Shown here: positions 18,180 to 26,959 of the stretch, one piece after another
How the letters are laid out: each line of letters starts with the position of its first letter
How positions within the stretch are numbered: the stretch's first letter is position 1
DNA from: Acidimicrobiales bacterium
GTDB taxonomy: Bacteria > Actinomycetota > Acidimicrobiia > Acidimicrobiales > Aldehydirespiratoraceae
DNA: 64,000 nucleotides
Reading direction: 5' to 3'
NCBI GenBank assembly: GCA_041394245.1
Contig: JAWKIR010000002.1
Coordinates: forward strand, 1,302,001-1,366,000
Program-made: the position numbers and the translations under genes
The notes under the pieces: model-generated
What the model saw: only the letters and a program-made list of their open reading frames with translations
What the model was told of the DNA's origin: nothing
The model's database searches: none

Positions 18180-18812
18180 ATGACTCGCGACAACGCCACG
18201 AGCACGACGACCACCAACGCCGAGCCGCGGATCCGCTTGCGCCCGGTCACCCCCGACGACCTCGACTGGATGGCCACCATGAGCGCCGACCGAGCGCTGG
18301 TCGGCGATCACAACTGGGCCGGTGAGCCGAGAGACCGGGCCGAGATCCGCCGCGAGCTGGCCGAGCGTCTCGCCGACGACGGGATGCTGTCGCCCGGATC
18401 GGGCACCCTCGTCGTGGAACTCGACGGCGAGACCCCTATCGGCGAGGTCCAGTGGCGGACCGAACGGTGGGGGCCGTCGGCGCGCAGTGCCTGTCCGGCG
18501 ATCGGGATCGCGCTGTTGCCCGACTTCCGGGGCAAGGGCCATGGCACCGTGGCGCAGCGTCTCGTGGTCGATCACCTCTTCGAGAGCGACGAGTCGGTGC
18601 ACCGCGTCCAGTCCGACACCGCCGCCGACAACCCGGCCGAACAGCGAGCGCTCGAGAAGGTCGGCATGGTCGTCGAGGGCCGGGTCCGCAACGCGGAGTT
18701 CCGTGACGGCGCCTTCCACGACCACCTGCTCTACAGCATCCTGCGCGAGGAGTGGGCGGCGACTCGCGTCGAACGGACCCGAGGCCGCGCCGCGCCGAAC
18801 GGTCTACCGTGA
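18180..18812 (+). CDS. GNAT family N-acetyltransferase
   Basis: 210 residues from ATG 18180. The RIRLRPVTPDDLDWM opening, IGIALLPDFRGKGHGTVAQRL (acetyl-CoA-binding motif A, R/Q-x-x-G-x-G/A form) and NPAEQRALEKVGMVVEG are typical of RimJ/RimL-like proteins acetylating N-termini or small molecules. The substrate is unknown. It is followed 4 bases later by the DUF2461 gene on the same strand, so the two are probably co-transcribed. Confidence 0.85.
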   Translation: MTRDNATSTTTTNAEPRIRLRPVTPDDLDWMATMSADRALVGDHNWAGEPRDRAEIRRELAERLADDGMLSPGSGTLVVELDGETPIGEVQWRTERWGPSARSACPAIGIALLPDFRGKGHGTVAQRLVVDHLFESDESVHRVQSDTAADNPAEQRALEKVGMVVEGRVRNAEFRDGAFHDHLLYSILREEWAATRVERTRGRAAPNGLP

Positions 18813-18816
18813 GTGG

Positions 18817-19455
18817 ATGGCATTCACGGGCTGGCCGATCGAGGCGATCGAGTTCTTCGAGCGGCTCGAGGACGACAACACGAAGGCGTTCTGGAGCGAG
18901 CACAAACACGTCTATGACGAGGCCGTCAAAGCGCCCATGGAGGCGCTCCTGGCGGAGCTCGCACCACGATTCGGTGAGGGGAAGATCTTCCGGCCCTACC
19001 GGGACGTCCGTTTCAGCAAGGACAAGACTCCCTACAAGACCAACATCGCCGCGACCATGGAGAAGGGCGCCTACGTCAGCCTCTCGGCCGACGGTCTCTT
19101 CACCGGCACCGGCTACTACATGATGGAGAAGGACCAGCTCGCGAGGTTCAGGTCGGCGATCGACGACGACACGACCGGACGACGACTCGAGCGGACCATC
19201 GCGAAGCTGGAGGACGCCGGGCTCGAGGTGACCGCTCACGAACACCTGAAGACGGCACCCAGGGGCTACCCCGCCGACCATCCACGCATCGAACTGCTCC
19301 GGATGAAGGGCTGCATCGCGTCCCAGAGCTGGGATGTCGACGCCTGGTTCGACACGCCCGAGCCCAAGGATCGCATCGTCGCCTTTCTCGCGAGCGCGAA
19401 GCCGCTCGTCACCTGGCTCGACGAACACGTCGGGCCGGCGGCCGATCGGGAGTGA
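18817..19455 (+). CDS. DUF2461 / TIGR02453 family protein
   Basis: 212 residues from ATG 18817. FTGWPIEAIEFFERLEDDNTKAFW, then RPYRDVRFSKDKTPYKTNIAA, then GTGYYMMEKDQLARFRSAI are the conserved blocks of DUF2461, a widespread family of unknown biochemical role. It fills the whole family length. Directly downstream of the acetyltransferase gene and convergent with the beta-helix gene. Confidence 0.88.
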   Translation: MAFTGWPIEAIEFFERLEDDNTKAFWSEHKHVYDEAVKAPMEALLAELAPRFGEGKIFRPYRDVRFSKDKTPYKTNIAATMEKGAYVSLSADGLFTGTGYYMMEKDQLARFRSAIDDDTTGRRLERTIAKLEDAGLEVTAHEHLKTAPRGYPADHPRIELLRMKGCIASQSWDVDAWFDTPEPKDRIVAFLASAKPLVTWLDEHVGPAADRE

Positions 19456-19492
19456 ACACGCCCACCTCCGACCGGCCGACGGCATCGACGAT

Positions 19493-20911
19493 TCAGTCGA
19501 CGGTGTTGGCCACGAGGACCTCGGTGTCGACGTCGTTGTTCCACTCGTCGCCCGCATAGCCGAGCGCCTTCGAACGCTCCACCGACACGCGGCCCACGCC
19601 GGCGTCTGCTTCTTCGATGTCGGTGGCGTTGCTGCCGTTGTTCGACAGGTCGCTGCTGACGACGTCGACCCGGAGATCGCCGTTGCCGGACTCGTCGGCC
19701 TTCACACCATCGCTGTCGTTGCCGGTGATGGTGCTCTTGACCACGTTGACGACGACGTTGCCGTCGTCGACCTCCTCGACCTGCACCCCGTCCTGGCTCG
19801 CCGAGTCGGTGCTGGCCGAGTAGACGAGATCGAAGCGCAGATCGCCCGGGCCCTCCTCGTCGGCCTTCATGCCCTCGTCCTCGTTGCCGTCGGCGCGGGT
19901 GGCGACAACCGTCGCCACGACATTGCCGGGCCCGGCCTCGTCGAAGTCGAGGCCTTCGTCGAAGTTCCCGTCGACCGTCGCGTTCACGACGAGGGCGAGC
20001 AGGTCGCCGGCGCCGGTCTCGTCGATGTCGAACCCGTCGTCGAGGTCCTCGGCGAATCCGCCGTCGAAGGGCACGGGTACGGTCTCGCCGTTGCCACTGA
20101 AGCTGGCGCCGAACACCCAGGCCGCCACGGTGCCGTCACCGGTTTCGTCGAGCTCCATGCCGTCGGCGAGGTTGCCGTCGAAACTGCCGCCGATCACGAA
20201 GGCGCTGAGCGAACCGGTGCCACCCTCGTCGACGCGCACACCGTCGAAGTCCTGCGGGCAGCCGGTCTCGATCGAGACGTCGTAGTACGGGGCGAGCGAA
20301 CCGGCCCCGGTCACGTCGACATCGGTGAGCGACACCCTGACCGACGCGGCGGAGTCGAACGGGTGCGGGTCGACACAGTTCGGGTGGGGGACGTCGTCGG
20401 TGTTGAAGCCGGCGAAGTTCTGGGCGTCGACGAGGATGCCGTGGAACTGGGCGCCGTCGACCGCGACCTTGCGGAGGGTGACGTTCAGGGTCCCGGTCTG
20501 GTCCTCGGGAACGAACACTGCCATCCCGTTGTTCGGGCTGTCCTCGAACGTGAGATCGGTCACGGTGAGGCTGCGCGAGTCGCCCGCGGAGACGAACAGG
20601 CCGCCATCCCACGTCGCCGCGGGGTGGAGACCGGCCCCGGTGACCGTGCTGCCGTTGCCGTCGACCGTGAGCCGCTGACCGCCGTCGAACACGACCGAAC
20701 CGTCGACCTCGACGGTGAGGCCCCGGTCGAACACGATGCGCCGGATCGACGCGTCGTGGTTGGCATCCTCGACCGCCTGGGCGAACGAACCCGGCCCGGA
20801 GGCGTTGCCGTTCGTCACCCGGGCATTCGACGATGCCCCTGCCGGTGATGCCACCGCCAGCGGTGCGGCCAACAACAGTGCGGCGAGTGCCGCCTTGACG
20901 AGCTTCCTCAT
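19493..20911 (-). CDS. Secreted acidic repeat protein, predicted right-handed beta-helix
   Basis: 472 residues. Signal peptide: MRKLVK, a hydrophobic core (residues 7-19) and an ASPAGA-type cleavage site near 26. The N-terminal half (28-220) looks like a parallel beta-helix lead (ARVTNGNASGPGSFAQAVEDAN is common in such polymorphic-outer-membrane-type proteins). From residue 224 to about 450 there are eight degenerate units, spaced 27 residues apart in the second half (292, 319, 346, 374, 401, 428), with pattern DGxxxDExGxGxL, five to six residues, a V-rich strand and GN. Asp and Glu dominate, which suggests calcium binding. No membrane anchor or sorting signal is seen. The start ATG 20911 has GGGAG upstream. 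Confidence 0.8.
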   Translation of the reverse strand: MRKLVKAALAALLLAAPLAVASPAGASSNARVTNGNASGPGSFAQAVEDANHDASIRRIVFDRGLTVEVDGSVVFDGGQRLTVDGNGSTVTGAGLHPAATWDGGLFVSAGDSRSLTVTDLTFEDSPNNGMAVFVPEDQTGTLNVTLRKVAVDGAQFHGILVDAQNFAGFNTDDVPHPNCVDPHPFDSAASVRVSLTDVDVTGAGSLAPYYDVSIETGCPQDFDGVRVDEGGTGSLSAFVIGGSFDGNLADGMELDETGDGTVAAWVFGASFSGNGETVPVPFDGGFAEDLDDGFDIDETGAGDLLALVVNATVDGNFDEGLDFDEAGPGNVVATVVATRADGNEDEGMKADEEGPGDLRFDLVYSASTDSASQDGVQVEEVDDGNVVVNVVKSTITGNDSDGVKADESGNGDLRVDVVSSDLSNNGSNATDIEEADAGVGRVSVERSKALGYAGDEWNNDVDTEVLVANTVD

Positions 20912-21056
20912 TCGTTGATCTCCCTCGATCTCTCGGTCCGCTCGGACCATGGCGAAACCTAGGAAGCGTCGAAGAACCGCGACCGTGGCCGGGGTGACAT
21001 CGAGGTGTACGCCGAGTGAACCCTCCGTCGGGGGCGACGGCACGAGGCGACGACCG

Positions 21057-21461
21057 TCAACGGGGTCGGTGTTCGGTGCCCTCGCCTGCGGTGATGAACA
21101 GCGCGGTTGCCGTGTCGTCGACGTCGGCGGTGTGCCATGTGCCCGGCGGGTTGATCGCATACTGCCCCGGTCCGAGGGTCACGACCGCCGTGGGGCCGTC
21201 GGTGTGTTCCTGGTGCAGTGTGATCGCGCCGGCGGTGCAGAGGACGACCTCGCTGCCGACCGGATGCATCTCCCAGACGTCCCACGATCCGGTGAACGTG
21301 TGCATCGTGACGAGTCGGCCTTCGGCGCCGTCGTCGGCGTGGCGGTCGGTGTAGCCACCGTACCAGCTCAACTCGCCGGTGAAGACGGGCTCGCTCACCG
21401 CTGTCGCGCCGAGTCCGAGGTGGATGGGATGGGTGCCGATGTCGATGGGTTCGCCGCTCAT
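21057..21461 (-). CDS. Cupin-fold protein
   Basis: 134 residues from ATG 21461. The order EMHPVGSEVVLCTAG (motif 1 with only one likely metal-binding His) and GPGQYAINPPGTWHTADV (motif 2, GPGxYxxxPxGxWH) supports a small single-domain cupin, as in many unknown-function proteins and some isomerases or dioxygenases. The reaction is unknown. It is divergent from the 21515 gene with 53 bases between. Confidence 0.75.
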   Translation of the reverse strand: MSGEPIDIGTHPIHLGLGATAVSEPVFTGELSWYGGYTDRHADDGAEGRLVTMHTFTGSWDVWEMHPVGSEVVLCTAGAITLHQEHTDGPTAVVTLGPGQYAINPPGTWHTADVDDTATALFITAGEGTEHRPR

Positions 21462-21514
21462 CGTCGCAGTCTCGCAGGCTGGTCGACGCGACGCAGCCCT
21501 GCGAGGATGCGGCC

Positions 21515-23020
21515 GTGACCTTTCAGACCGTGTCCGGATACTGCTGGCCCCAATCCGTCGTCCCCGGCGCCGAAGTCGGTCTCCACCTCTCCTCGCCGGG
21601 TGGACGGCCCGTGTCGGTCGAGATCGCCCGGGTCGGTGCCGAACGGACATCGGTGTGGTCGGGCTCGGTTTCGGCCGGCGATCACCCGACGCCGCGCGAC
21701 GCATCGGCCAACGGGTGCGCATGGCCGGCCGCATCCACCATCACCGCAGGCGACGACTGGGCGTCGGGCTACTACGAGGTGCTCCTCACGGTCGACGTCG
21801 ACGGCAAGCAGCGCCGGAGCCACGCATTCTTCGTCGTCCGTCCGACCGCCGACTCGACCAACACGATCCTCCTCCAGCTGGCAACCAACACGTGGCACGC
21901 CTACAACGACTTCGGCGGCCACAACCTCTACAACGGTGGCACCCACGCCTCGCTGCAACGCCCGATGGCCCGGGGCTACCTGTTCAAGCCCGAGGGCGCC
22001 GGCCGACGGGTGACGACCACCCACCCGCCGGACCGCGACATGAACACCCATGTCGGCTACATCCGGATGAACCACCTCTCGGGCTGGGCGGGGTCGGCCG
22101 GCTGGCCCGACTGGGAGTGGCCGTTCCTGGCCTGGGCCGAACGCAACGGCTACGGCGTCGACGTGATCACCAACGCCGACCTCGAGGAGCACCCGACGAT
22201 CGTCGACCGCTACCGACTCCTGCTGTCGGTCGGGCACGACGAGTACTGGTCGGGGCCGATGCGCGACACCGTCGAGGGGTTCATCGCGGGCGGTGGCAAT
22301 GTCGCCTTCTTCTCGGGCAACACGTCGCTCTGGCAGGTCCGACTCGAGGAACTCGTCGACGGCATCGCCACGGTCATGGTCGGCTACAAGGGCCAGTTCA
22401 AGAACGATCCCGTCTACGGCACCGATCGCATCGGGGAGCTCACCAGCATCTGGTCGGATCATCTGATCGGCCGCCCGGAGAACGAGATGACGGGGGTGAG
22501 CTTCACCCGCGGTGGCTACCACCGCATCGGCAAGCGGGTCACCAACGGGGCGGGTGGCTACACCGTGTACCGACCCGACCACTGGATCTTCGAGGGCACC
22601 GGCATCGACTATGGCGACGTACTCGGGGCCGCGGCCACCGCCGTCGGCTACGAATGCGACGGCTGCGACTACACGGTCGTCGACGGACTCCCCCACCCGA
22701 CCGGCTCCGACGGCACCCCCGACTCGTTCCAGATCCTCGGCATGGTCCCGGCCGCCCACTTCACCCGCACCACCGCGGCCCGGCCGCCCGCGCCGCACGA
22801 GCCGTCGGAGATCGAGTTCCTGGCGTCACGCCTGTTCGATTCACGAGACGAAGCCGCCGTCGAACGCATCGCCCACGGCCAGGCCATGCTCGGCGCCTAC
22901 ACGTCGCCCGGCGGCGGCACGGTCATCACGTCGGGTTCGACCGATTGGGCCCACGGCCTCGCCGGACGCGACGAGCAGATCGAACAGATCACGCGGAACA
23001 TCCTGGACCGCCTGGGCTGA
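21515..23020 (+). CDS. N,N-dimethylformamidase beta-subunit-like protein
   Basis: 501 residues from GTG 21515. A beta-rich N-terminal domain (to about 115) precedes a flavodoxin/GATase-like part: LLLSVGHDEYWSGPMRDTVEGFIAGGGNVAFFSGNTSLWQ is built like the large subunit of N,N-dimethylformamidase (the second part, about 225-262, contains the conserved H-D-E-Y-W). Related proteins are common in actinobacteria with no known substrate. The enzyme partner (small alpha subunit) is not seen nearby, so a true formamidase role is not certain. No signal peptide. Confidence 0.75.
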   Translation: MTFQTVSGYCWPQSVVPGAEVGLHLSSPGGRPVSVEIARVGAERTSVWSGSVSAGDHPTPRDASANGCAWPAASTITAGDDWASGYYEVLLTVDVDGKQRRSHAFFVVRPTADSTNTILLQLATNTWHAYNDFGGHNLYNGGTHASLQRPMARGYLFKPEGAGRRVTTTHPPDRDMNTHVGYIRMNHLSGWAGSAGWPDWEWPFLAWAERNGYGVDVITNADLEEHPTIVDRYRLLLSVGHDEYWSGPMRDTVEGFIAGGGNVAFFSGNTSLWQVRLEELVDGIATVMVGYKGQFKNDPVYGTDRIGELTSIWSDHLIGRPENEMTGVSFTRGGYHRIGKRVTNGAGGYTVYRPDHWIFEGTGIDYGDVLGAAATAVGYECDGCDYTVVDGLPHPTGSDGTPDSFQILGMVPAAHFTRTTAARPPAPHEPSEIEFLASRLFDSRDEAAVERIAHGQAMLGAYTSPGGGTVITSGSTDWAHGLAGRDEQIEQITRNILDRLG

Positions 23021-23029
23021 GGATCCGCT

Positions 23030-23809
23030 TCAGGCACCCCACGAGGCGACTCGCGCGGTCATGCCGAACACGCATCCCTCGTCGGTCCCGAATGCCGCAA
23101 GCCGGACGCGGGCAGCCTCGATGAGCTGCTCGAGTCGTTCAGGGGACACGTCATCGCCGAGCGTCCAACCCCGCACCTCGGTCGTCACCCACTGGTCGAT
23201 GCTGTCGAAACGACCGGTCCCCGTGACCGTGGCGAACTCGGGGGTGTCGATCCCGGCGGCCTCGACGACACGCTCGAGCACCCCTGGAGCACCCATCGCG
23301 AACGGCGCGTCCAGTGAGGCGGCGGCATCGTCGCCGAGCTCGTCTCGGAACAGATCCTGCATCGCCGAGTAGCCCTCGGAATCGCCGATCCCACCCCACA
23401 CCGCGATCACACCCCGCCTCGCGACCCGGGCCATCTCGCGCGCGCCGCCGGCCGGATCCTCGACGAACATCAAGCCGAACTGCGACGTCGCGAGATCGAA
23501 CGCCCCATCCTCGAAGGGCAGGGCCAGCGCGTCCGCCTGCTCGAACTCGATGCCGTCGTCGGCTCGGCTCGCCACCGCCAACATCGCCGGATTGAGATCG
23601 ACCCCGACGACGCGGCCAGACGTACGCGCCCGGATGGCCCGCGTCAGCGCACCGGTGCCACAGGCCACGTCGACGACGTCGTCGAGCGGTCCGATGTCGG
23701 CCATTCGGGCGATGTCGTCGCTGAACCGGCCGAAGAGCGCCGGAACGAAGAACTCGTCGTAGACCTCGGCAGCGCCCGTGTCGACCTGACCGGTCTCGTG
23801 TTCGGCCAT
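23030..23809 (-). CDS. Class I SAM-dependent methyltransferase
   Basis: 259 residues from ATG 23809. Motif I VVDVACGTGALTRAIRA (about 47-63), motif II acidic VVGVDLNPAML, motif III ALPFEDGAFDLATSQFGLMFV. The Methyltransf_11 (UbiE/Coq5-like) fold is clear, the substrate not. Convergent with the dimethylformamidase-like gene. Confidence 0.87.
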   Translation of the reverse strand: MAEHETGQVDTGAAEVYDEFFVPALFGRFSDDIARMADIGPLDDVVDVACGTGALTRAIRARTSGRVVGVDLNPAMLAVASRADDGIEFEQADALALPFEDGAFDLATSQFGLMFVEDPAGGAREMARVARRGVIAVWGGIGDSEGYSAMQDLFRDELGDDAAASLDAPFAMGAPGVLERVVEAAGIDTPEFATVTGTGRFDSIDQWVTTEVRGWTLGDDVSPERLEQLIEAARVRLAAFGTDEGCVFGMTARVASWGA

Positions 23810-23864
23810 GGCATCGATCCTCCCGCGACGCCGTGTGGAGGTCAACGGCGACCGGCCGAGACGG

Positions 23865-24155
23865 TCAGCGGATGATGTCGCCCAGGACCAGCTGCCCGGC
23901 GACGTTGGTGTAGTTCGGGAGGTCGCCGGCGATCGCGGCGCCGTGCTCACCGAGAACCGCGTCGAGCGCCTCCTGACTGGTCACGTTGCACCAGCCGATG
24001 GCTTCCCACGGCCCGGCCTTGGGCTTCGAAGCCCCCCACCCCGTGCACGCGTCCCCGAGGAAGTCGGCCAGCATCGGCATGTGGGTCGAGCAGTAGTACT
24101 CCATGTCGAACGTGGAGTCGTCGGTCTTCGGGTACAGGATGTGCATCGAGATCAT
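23865..24155 (-). CDS. EthD-domain protein
   Basis: 96 residues from ATG 24155. MHILYPKTDDSTFDMEYYCSTHMPMLADFLG is the classic EthD start: dimeric ferredoxin-like alpha/beta barrel, with the H-M-P motif. The rest (YTNVAGQLVLGDII) matches the end of the family. EthD was found with ring-hydroxylating or ether-degrading systems; members elsewhere are of unknown role. No such oxygenase system is seen next to it. Confidence 0.82.
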   Translation of the reverse strand: MISMHILYPKTDDSTFDMEYYCSTHMPMLADFLGDACTGWGASKPKAGPWEAIGWCNVTSQEALDAVLGEHGAAIAGDLPNYTNVAGQLVLGDIIR

Positions 24156-24187
24156 CGGCCGAGTCTTGCAGACCCGACTTCGGCGGG

Positions 24188-24685
24188 TCAGCTGTCGATG
24201 CCGTGCTCCTGGACCCGCTCGAGGACCACGACGAGCCCGCCCATGTCGGGCCGGGTCCACACCATGTGGCCGTCGTCGTCGAGCCGCCGGGTCACCTCGA
24301 TCCCGGGAATCCCGACCGGCCGGAGAACGAACACCTCGTCCTCGTAGGAGGCGACGACATGGATCGGCGTCTCGTAGTCGAACACCGAGACGTCGTGCAC
24401 GCCGTTCTCCTCTGTCCCGTCGGCGCGTGCGTCGGCGATGGTTCCGCCGCCCATGTCGACGATGCGGTTGCCGCACTGCTCGATCCGCTCCGTGTAGGAG
24501 AGGAGACGATCCCCCTCGGGTACGGGCTCGCCCGCCCGCTCGGCCCGCAGGACCCGCCACACGCCCCTCAGGTCAGGCGCACCCTCCACGAGTGGCTCGG
24601 TGCAGCCCTCGAGCACAGGAGGCGGGAACTCGGTTCCGTAGCCTCCCGGCGGCGTGTGGGCGATGGGAATGTCATCGGCCTTCAT
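24188..24685 (-). CDS. Hypothetical protein
   Basis: 165 residues from ATG 24685, not recognised. The middle and end (LLSYTERIEQCGNRIVDMGG, HVVASYEDEVFVLRP, VTRRLDDDGHMVW) read as a small beta-barrel, of the lipocalin/DUF1579 kind, with no signal peptide. Its upstream region carries a tandem 15-base repeat, so expression may be affected by it. No functional link to neighbours is seen. Confidence 0.6.
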   Translation of the reverse strand: MKADDIPIAHTPPGGYGTEFPPPVLEGCTEPLVEGAPDLRGVWRVLRAERAGEPVPEGDRLLSYTERIEQCGNRIVDMGGGTIADARADGTEENGVHDVSVFDYETPIHVVASYEDEVFVLRPVGIPGIEVTRRLDDDGHMVWTRPDMGGLVVVLERVQEHGIDS

Positions 24686-24871
24686 GCCCGGCGACCCTGA
24701 CCTTCGAACATGTGCTCCATCACTTCTCGCTCCATCACTTCTCGCTCCATCACTTCTCGCTCCATCACTTCTCGTCCGAGCCGGCACTATGCCGCACGAG
24801 CTGGCGAGCGGGAAGACCGGCAACGGCGACCGTGCTGGGAAGGCCGAGCACTCGCCATCTAGCGTGGCCCG
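24686..24871. promoter_or_regulatory. Divergent promoter region between 24685 and 24872 genes
   Basis: 186 bases between two divergently read genes; both promoters must lie here. It contains the tandem 15-base repeat at 24716-24774. No clear -35/-10 pair could be picked out by eye. Confidence 0.4.
24716..24774. repeat. Tandem repeat, 15-base unit, four copies
   Basis: The unit TCCATCACTTCTCGC occurs at 24716-24730, 24731-24745, 24746-24760 and 24761-24774 (the last copy is one base short). The copies are identical. There is no spacer, so it is not a CRISPR array. The unit is a multiple of three and would read HHFSL-like peptides in one frame, but no start or gene context supports that. It lies in the intergenic region of two divergent genes, so regulator binding or length variation (slippage) are possible roles. 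Confidence 0.9.
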
Positions 24872-25924
24872 ATGACCGCGAACTCGATGCAGGCGCTCGT
24901 CTACACGGGCGCCGGTGAGCTGGAAGTCCAGACTCTCGCCGCACCGGAGCCTGGGCCGGGCGAAGCCCGCATCGAGATCGCACGGTGCGGCATCTGCGGG
25001 ACCGATCTCCACATGGTCCTGGATGGCTACGCCCGCCCGGGCTCGGTCCTCGGACACGAGTGGTCGGGCCGCATCATCGCGCTGGCGGACGACGTGCACG
25101 GATGGGCGATCGGCGATCGCGTGGTCGCGGCACCGCCGCCGGCCTGCGGCGAATGCCGATCGTGCCGTCGAGGTCGCCCGGCGGTGTGCCGACAGCGAGG
25201 CGCGACCGACTACCTGTCGTTCCGGGGCGCATTCGCCGAGTACGTCATCGCCGACGCCGCCCACCTCCGACGCATCCCTGAAGCGGTGAGCGATCGCGCC
25301 GCCGCGCTGACCGAACCCCTGGCCGTCGTCCTTCACGCGCTCAGCCTCGCCGAGGCGGAGTCGGACGATCGCGTCCTGGTCACCGGAGCAGGGCCCCTCG
25401 GTCTGCTCGTGATCGCCGCATTGCGAGCCCGCGGTGTCACCGACATCACCGTCAGCGAGCCGATGCCGCTGCGACGGGACCACGCGGGCAAGGTTGGCGC
25501 GAGACGACTGATCGGGCCGTCAGACCTGCCGGATCCCCCGATGGGCGAGCCGGTTGCCGACCCGTTCGACATCGTGTTCGAGTGCAGCGGCCGAGCCGAC
25601 GCGGCTGCCTCCGCCCTCGGTCAACTCGACCGCGCCGGCACGCTCGTCCTCCTCGGCACCGGCAGTGTGTCGCCGCAGTTCAATCACAACCGCATGATCG
25701 TGCTGGAGCTGGTCGTCGTCGGATCCTTCAACTACGACCACGACGGCTTCGATGATGCACTCGAGATGCTGGCGTCCGGCGTCCTCCCGATCGATGACAT
25801 CATCGATCCCGTCGAGGTCGGACTCCTCGGCGTCGCCGCAGCCATTCGAGAGAGCGCCGAAGGTCTCCGCCGTGGCAAGGTGCTGGTCGACCCCTGCAGC
25901 CGGAATGAGGACACGAACCCGTGA
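24872..25924 (+). CDS. Zinc-dependent alcohol dehydrogenase family protein
   Basis: 350 residues, medium-chain dehydrogenase/reductase. GroES-like domain with catalytic zinc ligands C39 (ARCGICGTDLH) and H62-E63 (LGHEWSG), the structural zinc loop C92, C95, C98, C106, and a Rossmann domain with VTGAGPLGLL. It is closer to threonine/sorbitol dehydrogenase-like members than to ethanol dehydrogenases. The substrate is unknown. Its GTGA stop overlaps the start of the VOC gene. Confidence 0.88.
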   Translation: MTANSMQALVYTGAGELEVQTLAAPEPGPGEARIEIARCGICGTDLHMVLDGYARPGSVLGHEWSGRIIALADDVHGWAIGDRVVAAPPPACGECRSCRRGRPAVCRQRGATDYLSFRGAFAEYVIADAAHLRRIPEAVSDRAAALTEPLAVVLHALSLAEAESDDRVLVTGAGPLGLLVIAALRARGVTDITVSEPMPLRRDHAGKVGARRLIGPSDLPDPPMGEPVADPFDIVFECSGRADAAASALGQLDRAGTLVLLGTGSVSPQFNHNRMIVLELVVVGSFNYDHDGFDDALEMLASGVLPIDDIIDPVEVGLLGVAAAIRESAEGLRRGKVLVDPCSRNEDTNP

Positions 25925-26373
25925 CCGGACCGACACTGAACCACATCGCCATGACGATGGATCCGGCACTCCTCGACGACACCGGTCGGGCCGAACTGCT
26001 CGACTTCTACGGCGAGGTGTTCGGCTGGACCGAGGGTGACAACAGCGGCGAGCGAGGCAACCCGCTGATCCTCCTCACCGGAGTGTTCGGACACTTCATC
26101 TACCTGCTCCCCGGGGATCCGGCCCTCGATGCCCCCGCCATGGATCACTTCGGAATGATGGTCGAGACGGAGCAGGAACTCGACGAGATCCTCGCACGGG
26201 CCGAGGCTCGAGCCGAGCGCGACGAACGCGTCCGCATCATCCCCAAGGGCACGCAGATCACCCGCGGGCCGACGCACGACTACACGTTGACCAACTGCTA
26301 CATCGGTTTCGGGATGCCCATGCTCGTCGAGCTGCAGCACATCACCCGACACGAACACGCCCGCGGCGACTGA
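25921..26373 (+). CDS. VOC-superfamily protein (glyoxalase/dioxygenase fold)
   Basis: 150 residues from GTG 25921, overlapping the dehydrogenase by 4 bases (GTGA). LNHIAMTMD, the ELLDFYGEVFGW beta-alpha start and a second half (HFGMMVETEQELDEIL, then TNCYIGFGMPMLVELQ) follow the glyoxalase fold with two beta-alpha-beta-beta-beta units. The metal ligand set looks like H (LNHIA), H (MDHFG) and E (VELQ). It is probably co-translated with the dehydrogenase and acts in the same pathway. Confidence 0.75.
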   Translation: MTGPTLNHIAMTMDPALLDDTGRAELLDFYGEVFGWTEGDNSGERGNPLILLTGVFGHFIYLLPGDPALDAPAMDHFGMMVETEQELDEILARAEARAERDERVRIIPKGTQITRGPTHDYTLTNCYIGFGMPMLVELQHITRHEHARGD

Positions 26374-26405
26374 GGCCCGACGATCACCACGCTCGTCGCT
26401 CTCGG

Positions 26406-26816
26406 CTAGCGGCGCTCGAGAAGGATCAATGGGATGACCCTGTCCGTATTGGCCTCGTACTCGGCGAACTGCGGCGCCTCGACCTTCTGGGCCTCCCAGA
26501 TCCGATCGCGTTCCGCACCGGTGACCTCGGTCGCGGTCACGTCGACGTGTTCGGAACCGACCTCGATGGTCGTCGCCGGATTGGCCTTGAGGTTGTGGTA
26601 CCAGTCCGGGTTGTCGGGTGCGCCGCCCTTGGAGGCGAAGATCACCCATCCGTCACCTTCCGGGCGGTAGACGAGAGGTGTCACCCGCTCGGTGCCCGAG
26701 CGAGCTCCGGTGTGATGGACCAGGATCATGTTGGCGCCTTCGAAACCGCCGCCGACCTTTCCATCGTTGGCCCGGAACTCGTTGATGACATCGGTGTTGA
26801 AGTCGTTCATGCTCAT
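26406..26816 (-). CDS. Deazaflavin (F420)-dependent nitroreductase family protein
   Basis: 136 residues from ATG 26816. FNTDVINEFRANDGKVGGGFEGANMILVHHTGARSG and VTPLVYRPEGDGWVIFASKGGAPDNPDWYHNLKANP are the marks of the Ddn/FDOR-A split-barrel family, which uses reduced F420. The natural substrate is unknown. npdG (56640-57305) supports F420 use in this organism. Confidence 0.9.
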   Translation of the reverse strand: MSMNDFNTDVINEFRANDGKVGGGFEGANMILVHHTGARSGTERVTPLVYRPEGDGWVIFASKGGAPDNPDWYHNLKANPATTIEVGSEHVDVTATEVTGAERDRIWEAQKVEAPQFAEYEANTDRVIPLILLERR

Positions 26817-26959
26817 CGCGTCACGCTACTGGTGCCCTGAACCGGACGCTGCCGGCGAGACGCCCGTAGCAGCGAGACGGGGCGCGGCACGACCGAGTCT
26901 TGGCGGCGACGCCATCGACACCAAGGACCCGCGAGACTCGGCATGAGTAACTTGGTCTG

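Noticed and set aside
24716..24774. CRISPR array
   Set aside because: Units of 15 bases with no spacers and only four copies, no cas genes.
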